This document shows, piece after piece, positions 45,333-57,070 of a DNA stretch of 64,000 nt. Source of the stretch: Spirochaetota bacterium (lineage in GTDB: Bacteria; Spirochaetota; Spirochaetia; Treponematales; Rectinemataceae); assembly GCA_029265255.1 (NCBI GenBank), contig JAJUJQ010000001.1, positions 596,209 to 660,208 on the forward strand, read 5' to 3'. The position numbers were made by a program, and so were the translations under genes. The notes beneath the pieces were generated by a model. That model saw nothing but the letters and a program-made list of their open reading frames with translations, had not been told where the DNA came from and made no database searches. Position 1 is the stretch's first letter; each line of letters starts with the position of its first letter.

Positions 45333-45822
45333 GACAGCATCCTCCAATCAATCCGCGTCAGTCGAATACCACCTTCGAGAGTTTCACTGTGTTCATCCAT
45401 GGAAAATCTATTTTTTTGTGAGTTCTGAAGAATCTTGAGAGATGCTATATGAATCGCAAGATTCACGCTTGCATCATTACAAGCGAGTATCGCGAAAATG
45501 CCTGTTTCTACCAGTATCCGATATTCCGACGCTGCAACCGTTGCACGCTGATATCGCTGGCATGTATGGTGTCTCCTCGTATCGCACGCTGGCTCAACGT
45601 TGCCTACGTTTCCCTACTGTTCTGCTTGCCCAATTGTATGCAGAGAGTGTCCGGCAGCCTTCTAGGATGCTATCATCAGCTACTTCCACACCATCAGCAA
45701 AATGTAAGTGCAGATGCTTAAGAAGCCAGATTATCCTGTCGATTGTTACATCATCTTCGAACGATATTAATGCTGCACCTCTCGATTGGTTCATGCTACA
45801 CTCTTCTCAAAAGGAAACAGCC
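45333..45822 (+). other. 490-bp spacer before the helicase gene
   Basis: No convincing gene. The frame is open ahead of the helicase from 45442, but the codons look non-coding and lack a ribosome-binding site. A minus-strand frame at 45594-45794 (66 codons) has no recognisable product. An ATTGTTACAT at 45742-45751 matches the half-site of the operator-like repeats at 50821-50939. The promoters of the lipoprotein and of the helicase must lie here. Confidence 0.5.
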
Positions 45823-48800
45823 ATGATGAAACTGGAAGCGCTGAAGCCAGGCGCGATGCTGCGAGGCATCCTCCCTGATAGCATGGTTACAGTCGTGAGT
45901 GTGCTCCACTATGGAGAAGATGCCGTTGAGCTTACCTACAAGGATCAAGAGGGCAGAGTCTCCAATCAACTCCTCTTCAGAGCCGATGAAACACGCTTGT
46001 CGCTGGTGGAAGAAGGCCGCCCCTGGTCATTCGATGGAGATGGCGCACTGTTCCGGCTGGTTTCGGAAGCGCAGCGCATCAGATTGGCGCATCTGTTTGA
46101 CCCCTTGCTCGCGGTGCACACCTCGCTTGTAGAACCGCTGCCACACCAGATTACCGCGGTATATGAAACCATGCTGCCCCGTCAGCCGCTGCGCTTTCTG
46201 CTCGCCGACGACCCTGGCGCAGGCAAGACCATTATGGCAGGCCTGCTCATGAAAGAGCTTATTGCGCGGGGCGACCTGCAGCGCTGCATGGTGGTGTGTC
46301 CAGGCAATCTTGCCGAGCAGTGGCAGGATGAGCTCTACCAGCGTTTCAGCCTGCCGTTCGAAATTCTCACAAATGACAAAATCGAAGCCTCTCTTACGGG
46401 CAACTGGTTCATGGAGCATGATCTCATCATTGCCCGCCTCGATATGCTGTCGCGCAACGAATCTCTGCAGGAAAAGCTGCAAGCACGAGACTGCACCTGG
46501 GACCTCATTGTCTGCGACGAAGCGCATAAGATGTCCGCTACCTATTTTGGCGGCGAAATCAGCTATACAAAACGGTTCCAACTTGGGCGCCTTCTGTCTT
46601 CGCGTACGCGTCACTTTCTGCTTCTGACCGCTACGCCGCATAATGGCAAGGAAGCAGACTTTCAGCTTTTCATGTCCCTCCTTGATGGCGACCGCTTTGA
46701 AGGTCGATTCCGCGACGGCGTCCACCAGACCGATGTTTCCGACCTCATGCGCCGCATGATCAAGGAACAGCTCCTTACCTTTGAAGGAAAGCCACTGTTT
46801 CCCCAGCGTGTCGCCACCACCGTTCCCTACCGGCTTTCTGATGAGGAAGCCGCGCTCTACGCGGCAGTTACCTCCTATGTACGCGATGAATTCAATCGCG
46901 CTGAAGCGCTCCAGAACGAAAAACGCGCCAGCAACGTCGGATTTGCGCTGACTGTACTGCAGCGCCGCCTCGCATCCTCACCCGAAGCGATCTATCAGTC
47001 GCTCAAGCGCCGGCGCGAACGCCTGGAATCGCGCCTTCGAGAGCTTCAGACCGTGCAGCGTGGCGCGGCGCTCGGCCCGATCCTCGATATACCACTCCCC
47101 CTCGATGCGGACACTCTCGATGAGCTCGATGATGCCCCCGACAGCGAAGTGGAAACGATTGAAGAAGAGGTACTCGACCAGGCAACTGCCGCCCGCACCA
47201 TCGCCGAGCTTAAAACAGAAATTGCCACCCTCACGCACCTTGAGGCACGCGCAGCCATCGTGCGCCGCTCAGGCCAGGATACCAAATGGCGTGAGCTGGC
47301 TGGTCTATTGGCGTATATTTTTGCGCTTGGAAACCATGCGAGTCAGCCAAAGCCCGAAGAATCTCCACGCCCCCGCACATCGCCACACCAGAAGCTCATC
47401 ATCTTCACCGAACATCGCGACACCCTCAACTACCTGCAGGCTCGCATTACCACGCTCCTTGGCCAGCAGGAAGCCGTCGTCGTCATGCACGGCGGGATGG
47501 GCCGCGAAGAGCGCCTCAAGATTCAGGAAGCCTTCAAATTCCAGCCTGAAGTACGCATCCTTATCGCCACCGATGCCGCAGGTGAAGGTATCAACCTCCA
47601 GCGCGCACACCTTATGGTCAATTACGATCTTCCCTGGAACCCCAATCGGCTTGAGCAACGATTCGGCCGCATTCATCGCATCGGCCAGACCGAAACCTGC
47701 TTCCTCTGGAACCTCGTCGCCGAAGACACCCGCGAGGGAGATGTCTATCGCACCCTCCTTTCCAAACTCGAGGCGGCAACTAAGGCACTCGGGGGACAGG
47801 TCTTCAATGTCCTCGGCAAGCTCCAGTTCGATGGTAAATCGCTTAAGGACCTGCTCATCGAGGCGATTCGCTATGGCGAGAGACCCGAGGTTCGTGACTT
47901 TCTCAACCAGGTGGTCGACAAGGCTCTCGACACGGAGCACCTGAAAAATCTTCTTGAAGAAAAAGCCCTCGCGCACGATGTCATGGATGCCCACCGCGTG
48001 CGGATCATCCGCGAAGATATGGAACGAGCCGAAGCACGACGCCTGCAGCCGCACTACATCGAATCATTTTTCCGCGAGGCCTTTACCAAGCTTGGCGGTA
48101 CACTCCATCTTCGCGAGCCCCGCCGCTATGAAATCACCCATGTTCCTGCGGCTCTGCGCCAGCGCGACCGTCTCATCGGCTCCCGCGAACCCGTGCTGTC
48201 CCGCTACGAGCGCGTGACATTCGAAAAAGACCTTGTGAATATCCCTGGCGTACCCCTTGCCAGCTTCATATGTCCGGGCAATCCCCTCCTTGATGCGGTC
48301 ATCGATCTCACGCTTGAGCAGAATCGCGACATCCTCACCCGTGGTACGGCCCTTGTCGATACAAGTAACCAAGGTACGAGCCCGCGCATCTGCTTCTATC
48401 TAGACCATGAGATCAAGGACGCCTCGCGCACTCCATCCGGTGAGCGCAGAACCATTTCGCGCCGCATGCTCTACATCGAACTTGATGCACACGGCGTCTG
48501 TCGCCATCTCCACTACGCGCCGTACCTCGATTACCGGCCGCTGACCACCACCGAACCTGCGCTGGAAGAAATCCTTGCTCGCCCCGAGTGCGCCTGGATT
48601 CAGCGAGGCATGGAAGCGCAAGCGCTCCACTACGCGGTGCAGCATGTCGTACCCGAACACCTGAAGGAGGTTTCCGAGCAACGCCTTGCCCTCATTGAAA
48701 AAACCCGCCAGGCGGTAAGGGAGCGCCTCACCAAAGAAATCTATTACTGGGATCACCGCGCTGAGGACCTTAAAGCGCAGGAACGCGCAGGCAAGCCCAA

Positions 48801-49377
48801 TGCCCGCCTGAACTCCGAAGAAGCGCGCAAACGCGCGGACCAGCTTCAGGAACGCCTCAGAGCCCGCCTACACCAGCTCGACCTGGAAGCCCAGATTGCC
48901 CCGCTGCCACCGGTGCTGGTCGGAGGCTTTTTGGTGATACCCATGGGGCTTATGCGCGCCATGACAGGGCAGCCTTCAGCCCCCGGCCCAGCAATAGATA
49001 CACAGGAAGCAGCCTCGCGTGCCCGCGCCATCGTCATGGACATCGAGCGCTCGCTCGGCTATGAGCCGGTCGACCGCGAATTTGAGAAAGTGGGTTACGA
49101 CATCGAAAGCCGCGTTCCCGGCACCGGCAGGCTCCGCTTTATTGAGGTAAAAGGGCGCGTCTCCGGCGCGCGTACCCTTACGGTCACGAAAAACGAAATC
49201 CTTTACTCACTCAACAAGCCGGACGACTACATCCTCGCCATCGTCGAATTCTTTGAAGACGGCACGCATAGGGTGCACTATATCCGCCAGCCCTTCCAGC
49301 GCGAGCCTGACTTCCTTGTGACTAGCGTGGAGTACGAGATTGCGGGGCTGTTGGCACGGGCGGAGGCGCCACGATAA
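45823..49377 (+). CDS. SNF2-family helicase with C-terminal DUF3883 domain (DrmD-like)
   Basis: 1184 residues from the ATG at 45823 (AAGGAAA upstream); 127 upstream in-frame codons are rejected. Walker A is DDPGAGKT (129-136) and the DEAH-type motif II is CDEAHK (about 231-236). TATPHNG is motif III, and the C-lobe has TDAAGEGINLQRA and RFGRIHRIGQ (about 582-620). A Glu-rich helical insert lies near 400-470. The last 115 residues match DUF3883 (RLRFIEVKGRVSGARTLTVTKNE), a restriction-endonuclease-like fold seen in defence proteins. The architecture recalls DrmD of class 1 DISARM and other phage-defence SNF2 proteins. It is the first gene of the co-directional cluster. Confidence 0.88.
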   Translation: MMKLEALKPGAMLRGILPDSMVTVVSVLHYGEDAVELTYKDQEGRVSNQLLFRADETRLSLVEEGRPWSFDGDGALFRLVSEAQRIRLAHLFDPLLAVHTSLVEPLPHQITAVYETMLPRQPLRFLLADDPGAGKTIMAGLLMKELIARGDLQRCMVVCPGNLAEQWQDELYQRFSLPFEILTNDKIEASLTGNWFMEHDLIIARLDMLSRNESLQEKLQARDCTWDLIVCDEAHKMSATYFGGEISYTKRFQLGRLLSSRTRHFLLLTATPHNGKEADFQLFMSLLDGDRFEGRFRDGVHQTDVSDLMRRMIKEQLLTFEGKPLFPQRVATTVPYRLSDEEAALYAAVTSYVRDEFNRAEALQNEKRASNVGFALTVLQRRLASSPEAIYQSLKRRRERLESRLRELQTVQRGAALGPILDIPLPLDADTLDELDDAPDSEVETIEEEVLDQATAARTIAELKTEIATLTHLEARAAIVRRSGQDTKWRELAGLLAYIFALGNHASQPKPEESPRPRTSPHQKLIIFTEHRDTLNYLQARITTLLGQQEAVVVMHGGMGREERLKIQEAFKFQPEVRILIATDAAGEGINLQRAHLMVNYDLPWNPNRLEQRFGRIHRIGQTETCFLWNLVAEDTREGDVYRTLLSKLEAATKALGGQVFNVLGKLQFDGKSLKDLLIEAIRYGERPEVRDFLNQVVDKALDTEHLKNLLEEKALAHDVMDAHRVRIIREDMERAEARRLQPHYIESFFREAFTKLGGTLHLREPRRYEITHVPAALRQRDRLIGSREPVLSRYERVTFEKDLVNIPGVPLASFICPGNPLLDAVIDLTLEQNRDILTRGTALVDTSNQGTSPRICFYLDHEIKDASRTPSGERRTISRRMLYIELDAHGVCRHLHYAPYLDYRPLTTTEPALEEILARPECAWIQRGMEAQALHYAVQHVVPEHLKEVSEQRLALIEKTRQAVRERLTKEIYYWDHRAEDLKAQERAGKPNARLNSEEARKRADQLQERLRARLHQLDLEAQIAPLPPVLVGGFLVIPMGLMRAMTGQPSAPGPAIDTQEAASRARAIVMDIERSLGYEPVDREFEKVGYDIESRVPGTGRLRFIEVKGRVSGARTLTVTKNEILYSLNKPDDYILAIVEFFEDGTHRVHYIRQPFQREPDFLVTSVEYEIAGLLARAEAPR

Positions 49378-49457
49378 ACGCGTGGGGTCATGAGAAAGGT
49401 ATGGCATACCGCCGAGTGAATTTCATGGAGCCGGATTCCTGATTTTTATATGAATTT

Positions 49458-50636
49458 ATGGAATTACACTCCACAAATTTGACAAAATTTTCATATACTA
49501 TGAGCCTGTTCACGCGCGCATGCGAGCCATTGGATACCCATCTTTATCCCAACAAGGTCCTGCTGATCTTTGGGCCACGCCGTGTTGGAAAAACCACACT
49601 GCTGCAACACTATCTCTCGCATACCCCCTACCGATACAAGCTTGATTCCGGCGACAACCTCCGCACGCAGCAGATACTGGGCTCACAGGATTTCTCGCGC
49701 ATCCTTGAATATGCAGAGGGTTATGAGCTCATCGCCATTGATGAAGCGCAAAATATACCCAATATCGGCATGGGGCTGAAAATTCTGGTCGATAATATCC
49801 CAGGCATCAGAGTAATCGCCACAGGATCCTCGTCATTCGAACTGGCAGGCCAAACAGGAGAGCCCCTGACAGGCAGAAAGCGAACCATCACGCTCTTTCC
49901 CATGGCTCAGATGGAACTGCTTTCTTTGTGGAACCGATTCGAACTGCGAGAAAAGCTGTCCGACTTTCTCATATTCGGCAGTTATCCAGAGGTTCTGACC
50001 GCAAAGACTCGTGAGGAACGCATCGAAGTGCTGACCGAACTCGCACATTCCTTCCTGCTTAAGGATATACTGGCGCTGGATCGCATTAAAAGCTCGCGCA
50101 CGTTGCTTGATCTATTGAAGCTGCTCGCGTTCCAGATCGGAAATGAGGTTTCTGTCAACGAACTTGCAACGACGCTCGGGATCGATGCCAAGACCGTCAA
50201 ACGCTATCTGGATCTGCTAGAAAAATCCTTTGTCATTGTGAGGCTTGGCGGATTCAGCCGCAACCTGCGCCAGGAAATCGCGAATAAAGCAAAGTCCTAT
50301 TTTCTCGATAATGGCATACGGAATGCCATCATCGCCAATTTCAATACGATGGACCTGCGCAGCGATCATGGCCAGCTCTGGGTAAACTTTATCCTCATGG
50401 AGCGACGTAAGTATCGCTCGTATCGATCCATCGATGCCGCCATGTACTTCTGGCGCACCTATCAGCAGCAGGAAATCGATCTCATCGAAGAGCGCGATGG
50501 CAGGCTATTCGCTTACGAATGCAAGTGGTCGGAAAAGAAAAAGGCGCGGCTGCCGGCAGCCTGGGCGGCTGCGTATCCGGGTGCGGTGTTTCAGATCATC
50601 AATCCGGAAAATTACCAAGAATTTATTCTATCATAA
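49458..50636 (+). CDS. AAA ATPase with DUF4143-type C-terminus (first copy)
   Basis: 392 residues. Walker [10 protein letters not shown] lies at residues 39-47, Walker B IAIDEAQN near 95 and sensor-1 VIATGSSSFEL near 120. The C-terminal half has the DUF4143 pattern: a helical and winged-helix part (LARTLGIDAKTVKRYLDLLEKSFVIVRL form), then a nuclease-like end (EIDLIEERDGRLFAYECKWS) that resembles PD-(D/E)xK. The ATG at 49500 is an alternative start; neither has a clear Shine-Dalgarno. Members are common in accessory regions and their role is mostly unknown. A second, different member lies next to it. Confidence 0.85.
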   Translation: MELHSTNLTKFSYTMSLFTRACEPLDTHLYPNKVLLIFGPRRVGKTTLLQHYLSHTPYRYKLDSGDNLRTQQILGSQDFSRILEYAEGYELIAIDEAQNIPNIGMGLKILVDNIPGIRVIATGSSSFELAGQTGEPLTGRKRTITLFPMAQMELLSLWNRFELREKLSDFLIFGSYPEVLTAKTREERIEVLTELAHSFLLKDILALDRIKSSRTLLDLLKLLAFQIGNEVSVNELATTLGIDAKTVKRYLDLLEKSFVIVRLGGFSRNLRQEIANKAKSYFLDNGIRNAIIANFNTMDLRSDHGQLWVNFILMERRKYRSYRSIDAAMYFWRTYQQQEIDLIEERDGRLFAYECKWSEKKKARLPAAWAAAYPGAVFQIINPENYQEFILS

Positions 50637-50962
50637 TCCGGAAAAGCAAAGCCGGCCGCTAGTATTGTGGTTCGCGATTCAAACTCAATCGGACCTGCAC
50701 GAGCAAACTTCATAAATATGAAACAGCACTGGCGCCGCGCCACCTCTTCGCAGCCATGGCGACTTTTATTCTTTATGCTAGCAAAGCTATTTTATTTTCA
50801 CATCTATTATTAAAATGTTATGTAACATTAGATAATATTTTTTGTGCTTATTGTTACATTTTGCTATTATATCTTGATTATACAATTAATAAATAGATTT
50901 TGTAACATTAAGATTGATTTTTTATACTTATTGTTACATACTTGCCCGTGGGGGCAACATAT
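50637..50962 (+). other. AT-rich spacer between the two ATPase genes
   Basis: 326 bp, strikingly A+T-rich from 50760 to 50940 compared with the GC-rich genes on both sides. It contains no gene. It holds two operator-like repeats exactly 80 bp apart, listed separately, and a short GCCC/GGGGC hairpin just before the next start. Confidence 0.75.
50815..50939 (+). repeat. Pair of 39-bp imperfect palindromes, 80-bp period (operator-like)
   Basis: Copies at 50821-50859 and 50901-50939 both begin TGTAACATTA and end CTTATTGTTACAT. Each is an imperfect palindrome (TGTAACA/TGTTACA), and they are direct repeats with a period of exactly 80 bp. The first is preceded by the perfect palindrome ATGTTA-TG-TAACAT (50815-50828). 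The second ends 23 nt before the start of the second ATPase gene, so they probably bind a dimeric regulator of it. Confidence 0.7.
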
Positions 50963-52398
50963 ATGAAACGCTCACTGGAAATTCCACAGGAAGAGGTCAG
51001 ACAGAGGTTTATTCTTGATAATCCATGGTGGCAGTATGGGCTTGATTTCGAAAGCGAGGAACGAAATTGGCCACGAAGGTCGTATTTTAGCTCCTTTTCA
51101 GCGTTAGCCATGAATAGGGATGTTCGGCGTGCGCTGGTCCTCATTGGCCCCAGACGGGTAGGCAAAACAGTAATGCTGCGGCAATTTATCCAAAGTCTGC
51201 TTGAACATGGTGTTCAGGGGAAAGATATCCTCTTTCTTTCTCTTGATACCCCAATCTATTCAGGCAGGTCCCTCGAGAACCTACTCCAGATTTTTTTGGA
51301 AATACATGATCATCGTGCCGGCTCCAGGCTATGGGTCATCTTTGATGAAATTCAGTACCTCAAAGACTGGAGCATACATTTAAAATCACTCGTTGATAGC
51401 TATGGCTCGATTCGATTCATCGCAAGTGGCTCAGCAGCCGCAGCCTTGAAAATGAAAAGTATCGAATCCGGCGCAGGAAGATTTACCGATTTTTTTCTCC
51501 CGCCGCTTACATTTTCAGAATTCCTTCGATTTATTGATGAAGAAGCACCACTTATTCAGCATGTCAGTTCTAGCCAAAATGAAATTGCGGCATATTCCTG
51601 TTCAGACATTGACCAATTGAATAGATTATTGATCGATTATCTCAACTTCGGCGGATTCCCCGAAGCAGTTATGAACCAGGCAATCAGAGAAAACCCTGTA
51701 AGATTCTTACGTCAGGATATTGTAGACAAAGTGCTTTTAAAAGATATCCCAAGCCTGTATGGAATTTCTGATACCCCTGAATTGAATCGGTTTTTCAATG
51801 TTCTTGCCTACAATACCGCGCGAGAATTCAGTCTGGAGGACCTCGCCCAACATTCTGGAATAGAAAAATACAAAATTAGTGAATATTTTGAATATCTGGA
51901 ATCAGCATATCTTATCAAAAGGCTGCATCGCATCGACGATAATGCCAAACGCTTGAAACGCGCACGAAGTTTCAAGGTGCATCTGACCAATCCATCGATG
52001 AGAAGCGCTCTGTTTGGCCCATTGAAAGACAATGACGAAGCAACCGGCTATGCAGCTGAGTCGGCAGTATGGAGTCAGTGGCTTCACCAGCAGGGCATGG
52101 ACGGTGTGTTCTGCTACGCACGATGGAAGGAAGGTAGAAAGACGTTGGAGGTTGATCTAGTAAATGTTGATCTAGCCACGCAGAATCCAGTTTCAGCAGT
52201 GGAAGTAAAATGGTCCGATCGGGTGGTAGACCATGCAGAGGAATGGAGAGGCATCACTGAACTTGCCTCCCGCTACAACCTGGGCCATAATGCCATTATC
52301 ACGACGAAAACATATAGTGGAACTATCAGAGCGGGCCGGTTGATGCTGCGATGCATTCCCACGGCCCTGTACTGCTACACGATTGCAAAGGAATCATC

Positions 52399-52402
<4 letters not shown>
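50963..52402 (+). CDS. AAA ATPase with DUF4143-type C-terminus (second copy)
   Basis: 479 residues from the ATG at 50963. Walker A is [11 protein letters not shown] (62-72), Walker [12 protein letters not shown] (about 123-133) and sensor-1 [11 protein letters not shown]. The C-terminal half has the DUF4143 helix-turn region ([31 protein letters not shown]) and a nuclease-like end (LEVDLVNVD then AVEVKWSDR). It is only distantly similar to the first copy, so they are not a recent duplication. The codons are AT-richer than in the neighbours. Its stop overlaps the methylase start (ATGA), suggesting coupling. Confidence 0.85.
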
Positions 52403-55329
<2,927 letters not shown>

Positions 55330-55357
55330 TGCATGATTTTCAGAAATCGGACATGGA

Positions 55358-55391
55358 CATGTTAGAAATACATGCTATAATTTCTAACATG
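55358..55391 (+). promoter_or_regulatory. Perfect 12-bp inverted repeat with embedded TATAAT: AbiE promoter/operator
   Basis: CATGTTAGAAAT (55358-55369) and ATTTCTAACATG (55380-55391) are a perfect inverted repeat with a 10-bp centre. A consensus -10 TATAAT (55376-55381) sits in its middle; the -35 is poor. The antitoxin ATG (55389) lies inside the right arm, 7 nt after the -10, so the mRNA is probably leaderless. AbiEi proteins are known to bind inverted repeats and repress their own operon. Confidence 0.7.
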
Positions 55392-56027
55392 AAATTGACC
55401 AAAGATGGTGAAAAATCTCTTCCACAGAAAATACTTAGAAGAATATGGCGTCGAGGAAGAAGTTCCGTGTTCACCGCTGACGACTTTGCCGATATGGGAG
55501 AAAGGGCATTCATAGATATCGCTCTTTCACGCCTTGCTAAGAAAGGGAAAATTCGACGTATCGCTCGAGGATTGTATGATTATCCCGTAGTACATCCCGA
55601 ATTGGGAGCGATGAGCCCATCCCTCGAATCGATCGTCAAGGCGCTGGCTGGATCAGAAAAGATTCGCCTTCAACCTTCTGGCGCATATGCCGCCAACCTG
55701 CTCGGACTGTCTGAACAGGTCCCCATGAAGATCATCTTTCTCACCGATGGGCCATCAAGAAAGATTGTGATTGATAATCGTGAGATTATTCTTAAAAGAA
55801 CGACGCCCAAAAACATGGTTGCTGCAGGTCGACTGGGTGGCATCATCATCCAGGCGCTTCGGTATCTTGGAAAAGATGCGATAACCCCAGCCATGCAAGC
55901 TCGATTAGTCGCTGCCATACCTCCAGATCAGAGAGAGAATGTGCTGAAGGATGTCCTATCAGCTCCAATATGGATCAGATCGCTGGTGACATCATTATTG
56001 CTCAAGGAGCCTTTATCTGATGATTGA
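55389..56027 (+). CDS. AbiEi-type antitoxin/transcriptional regulator
   Basis: 212 residues from the ATG at 55389; a longer frame from 55329 is rejected because it would run through the operator. The N-terminal winged helix reads VFTADDFADMGERAFIDIALSRLAKKGKIRRIARGLYDYP, the DUF6088/AbiEi_4 pattern. A C-terminal domain (SGAYAANLLGLSEQVP, then IIFLTDGPSRKI) resembles the AbiEi antitoxin domain. It should repress the operon and neutralise AbiEii (type IV toxin-antitoxin). It overlaps the toxin gene by 8 nt. Confidence 0.88.
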   Translation: MKLTKDGEKSLPQKILRRIWRRGRSSVFTADDFADMGERAFIDIALSRLAKKGKIRRIARGLYDYPVVHPELGAMSPSLESIVKALAGSEKIRLQPSGAYAANLLGLSEQVPMKIIFLTDGPSRKIVIDNREIILKRTTPKNMVAAGRLGGIIIQALRYLGKDAITPAMQARLVAAIPPDQRENVLKDVLSAPIWIRSLVTSLLLKEPLSDD

Positions 56028-57051
56028 TCAACAATTCTTTACAAAACAATTCCAAAAATCATTGATTGAAGAAACCGCTGCGCGCCTTGGCTTGCCACCT
56101 GCAAGCGTCGAAAAGGATTGGTGGGTATGTGTGGTGCTGGAAGCACTGTATGCAGACTCAGCATTGCACAGCCTCCTCACCTTCAAAGGGGGAACATCGC
56201 TGTCAAAAGCTTATGGGCTCATCCGGCGATTTTCTGAAGATATCGATATCGTGGTAGATCGCAGGTATTTAGGATTCACGGGAAGCCGCGATCCGGAAAT
56301 GGTTCAGAGTCGCAGCGCTCAGAGAAGACTCGTAGAAGAGTTGAAAACCAGTTGTGCTGATTTTATCAGAAGTCAAGTGATACCTTCTCTACATCGATAT
56401 CTTGAGGCATCAGCCAGCAATTTCCATCATGTCATCACCCTTAATCCGCACGATCAGGACGGGCTAACAGTACTCGTCTCGTACGAGACAATGTTTTCTT
56501 CCAGTCCCGGCTCCTATATCTCTCTCCAGGTCAAAATTGAGCTGGGAGCTCGCTCAGGAGATGAGCCAACACAAGAAAAGAACATCAGATCGATGGCTTT
56601 CGAAGTATTCCGAGATAGGCCCTGGGCATATGATTTTTCTGTAAGAACACTTGATCCCGCACGCACATTCCTCGAAAAGGCCTGTCTCATCCATGAAGAA
56701 AACCTTCGCCCGCTCGATAAGCAGATTAAATCTCGAATGTCACGCCATCTCTATGACATATATTGTCTGTACAATTCAGAGATTGGTAAAAAGGCCGTTT
56801 TCGACAGAGCCTTGCTGGCTCGAGTCATTGCAAATAGAACGACATATTTCCGTTACACCTGGCTGGATTACAGTACCATGGAACCAGGTGGTTTTATTCT
56901 AATTCCAACCGACAAAAGGATTGATTTCTGGGAATCCGATTATGATACACTACGGAAAGAAATGATTTTTGGCGATGCACCATCATTTCTGGAAATTCTC
57001 TCTGGGCTCGCAATGATACAAAATGAGTTGAATGCAAAGATAGAACATTGA
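56020..57051 (+). CDS. AbiEii-type nucleotidyltransferase toxin
   Basis: 343 residues. The family hallmark [13 protein letters not shown] (31-43), the nucleotidyltransferase motif [23 protein letters not shown] (about 55-77) and a downstream Lys/Asp region all match nucl_transf_AbiEii. The conserved GG(T)S and the two Asp of EDID are intact, so the enzyme should be active. AbiEii-type toxins block growth, some by adding nucleotides to tRNAs, and can abort phage infection. The pair lies inside the cluster, between the methylase and the DUF499 gene. Confidence 0.9.
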   Translation: MIDQQFFTKQFQKSLIEETAARLGLPPASVEKDWWVCVVLEALYADSALHSLLTFKGGTSLSKAYGLIRRFSEDIDIVVDRRYLGFTGSRDPEMVQSRSAQRRLVEELKTSCADFIRSQVIPSLHRYLEASASNFHHVITLNPHDQDGLTVLVSYETMFSSSPGSYISLQVKIELGARSGDEPTQEKNIRSMAFEVFRDRPWAYDFSVRTLDPARTFLEKACLIHEENLRPLDKQIKSRMSRHLYDIYCLYNSEIGKKAVFDRALLARVIANRTTYFRYTWLDYSTMEPGGFILIPTDKRIDFWESDYDTLRKEMIFGDAPSFLEILSGLAMIQNELNAKIEH

Positions 57052-57070
57052 TGAAGCAAAGGACCTGACT

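Noticed and set aside
45442..45822. 127-codon N-terminal extension of the SNF2 helicase
   Set aside because: Ser/Cys/Arg-rich with no ribosome-binding site and unlike any helicase N-terminus; the ATG at 45823 has AAGGAAA and begins a normal family start.
50815..50939. CRISPR array
   Set aside because: Only two repeat copies, the repeats are imperfect palindromes with an AT-rich gap, and no cas gene is present; operator sites fit better.
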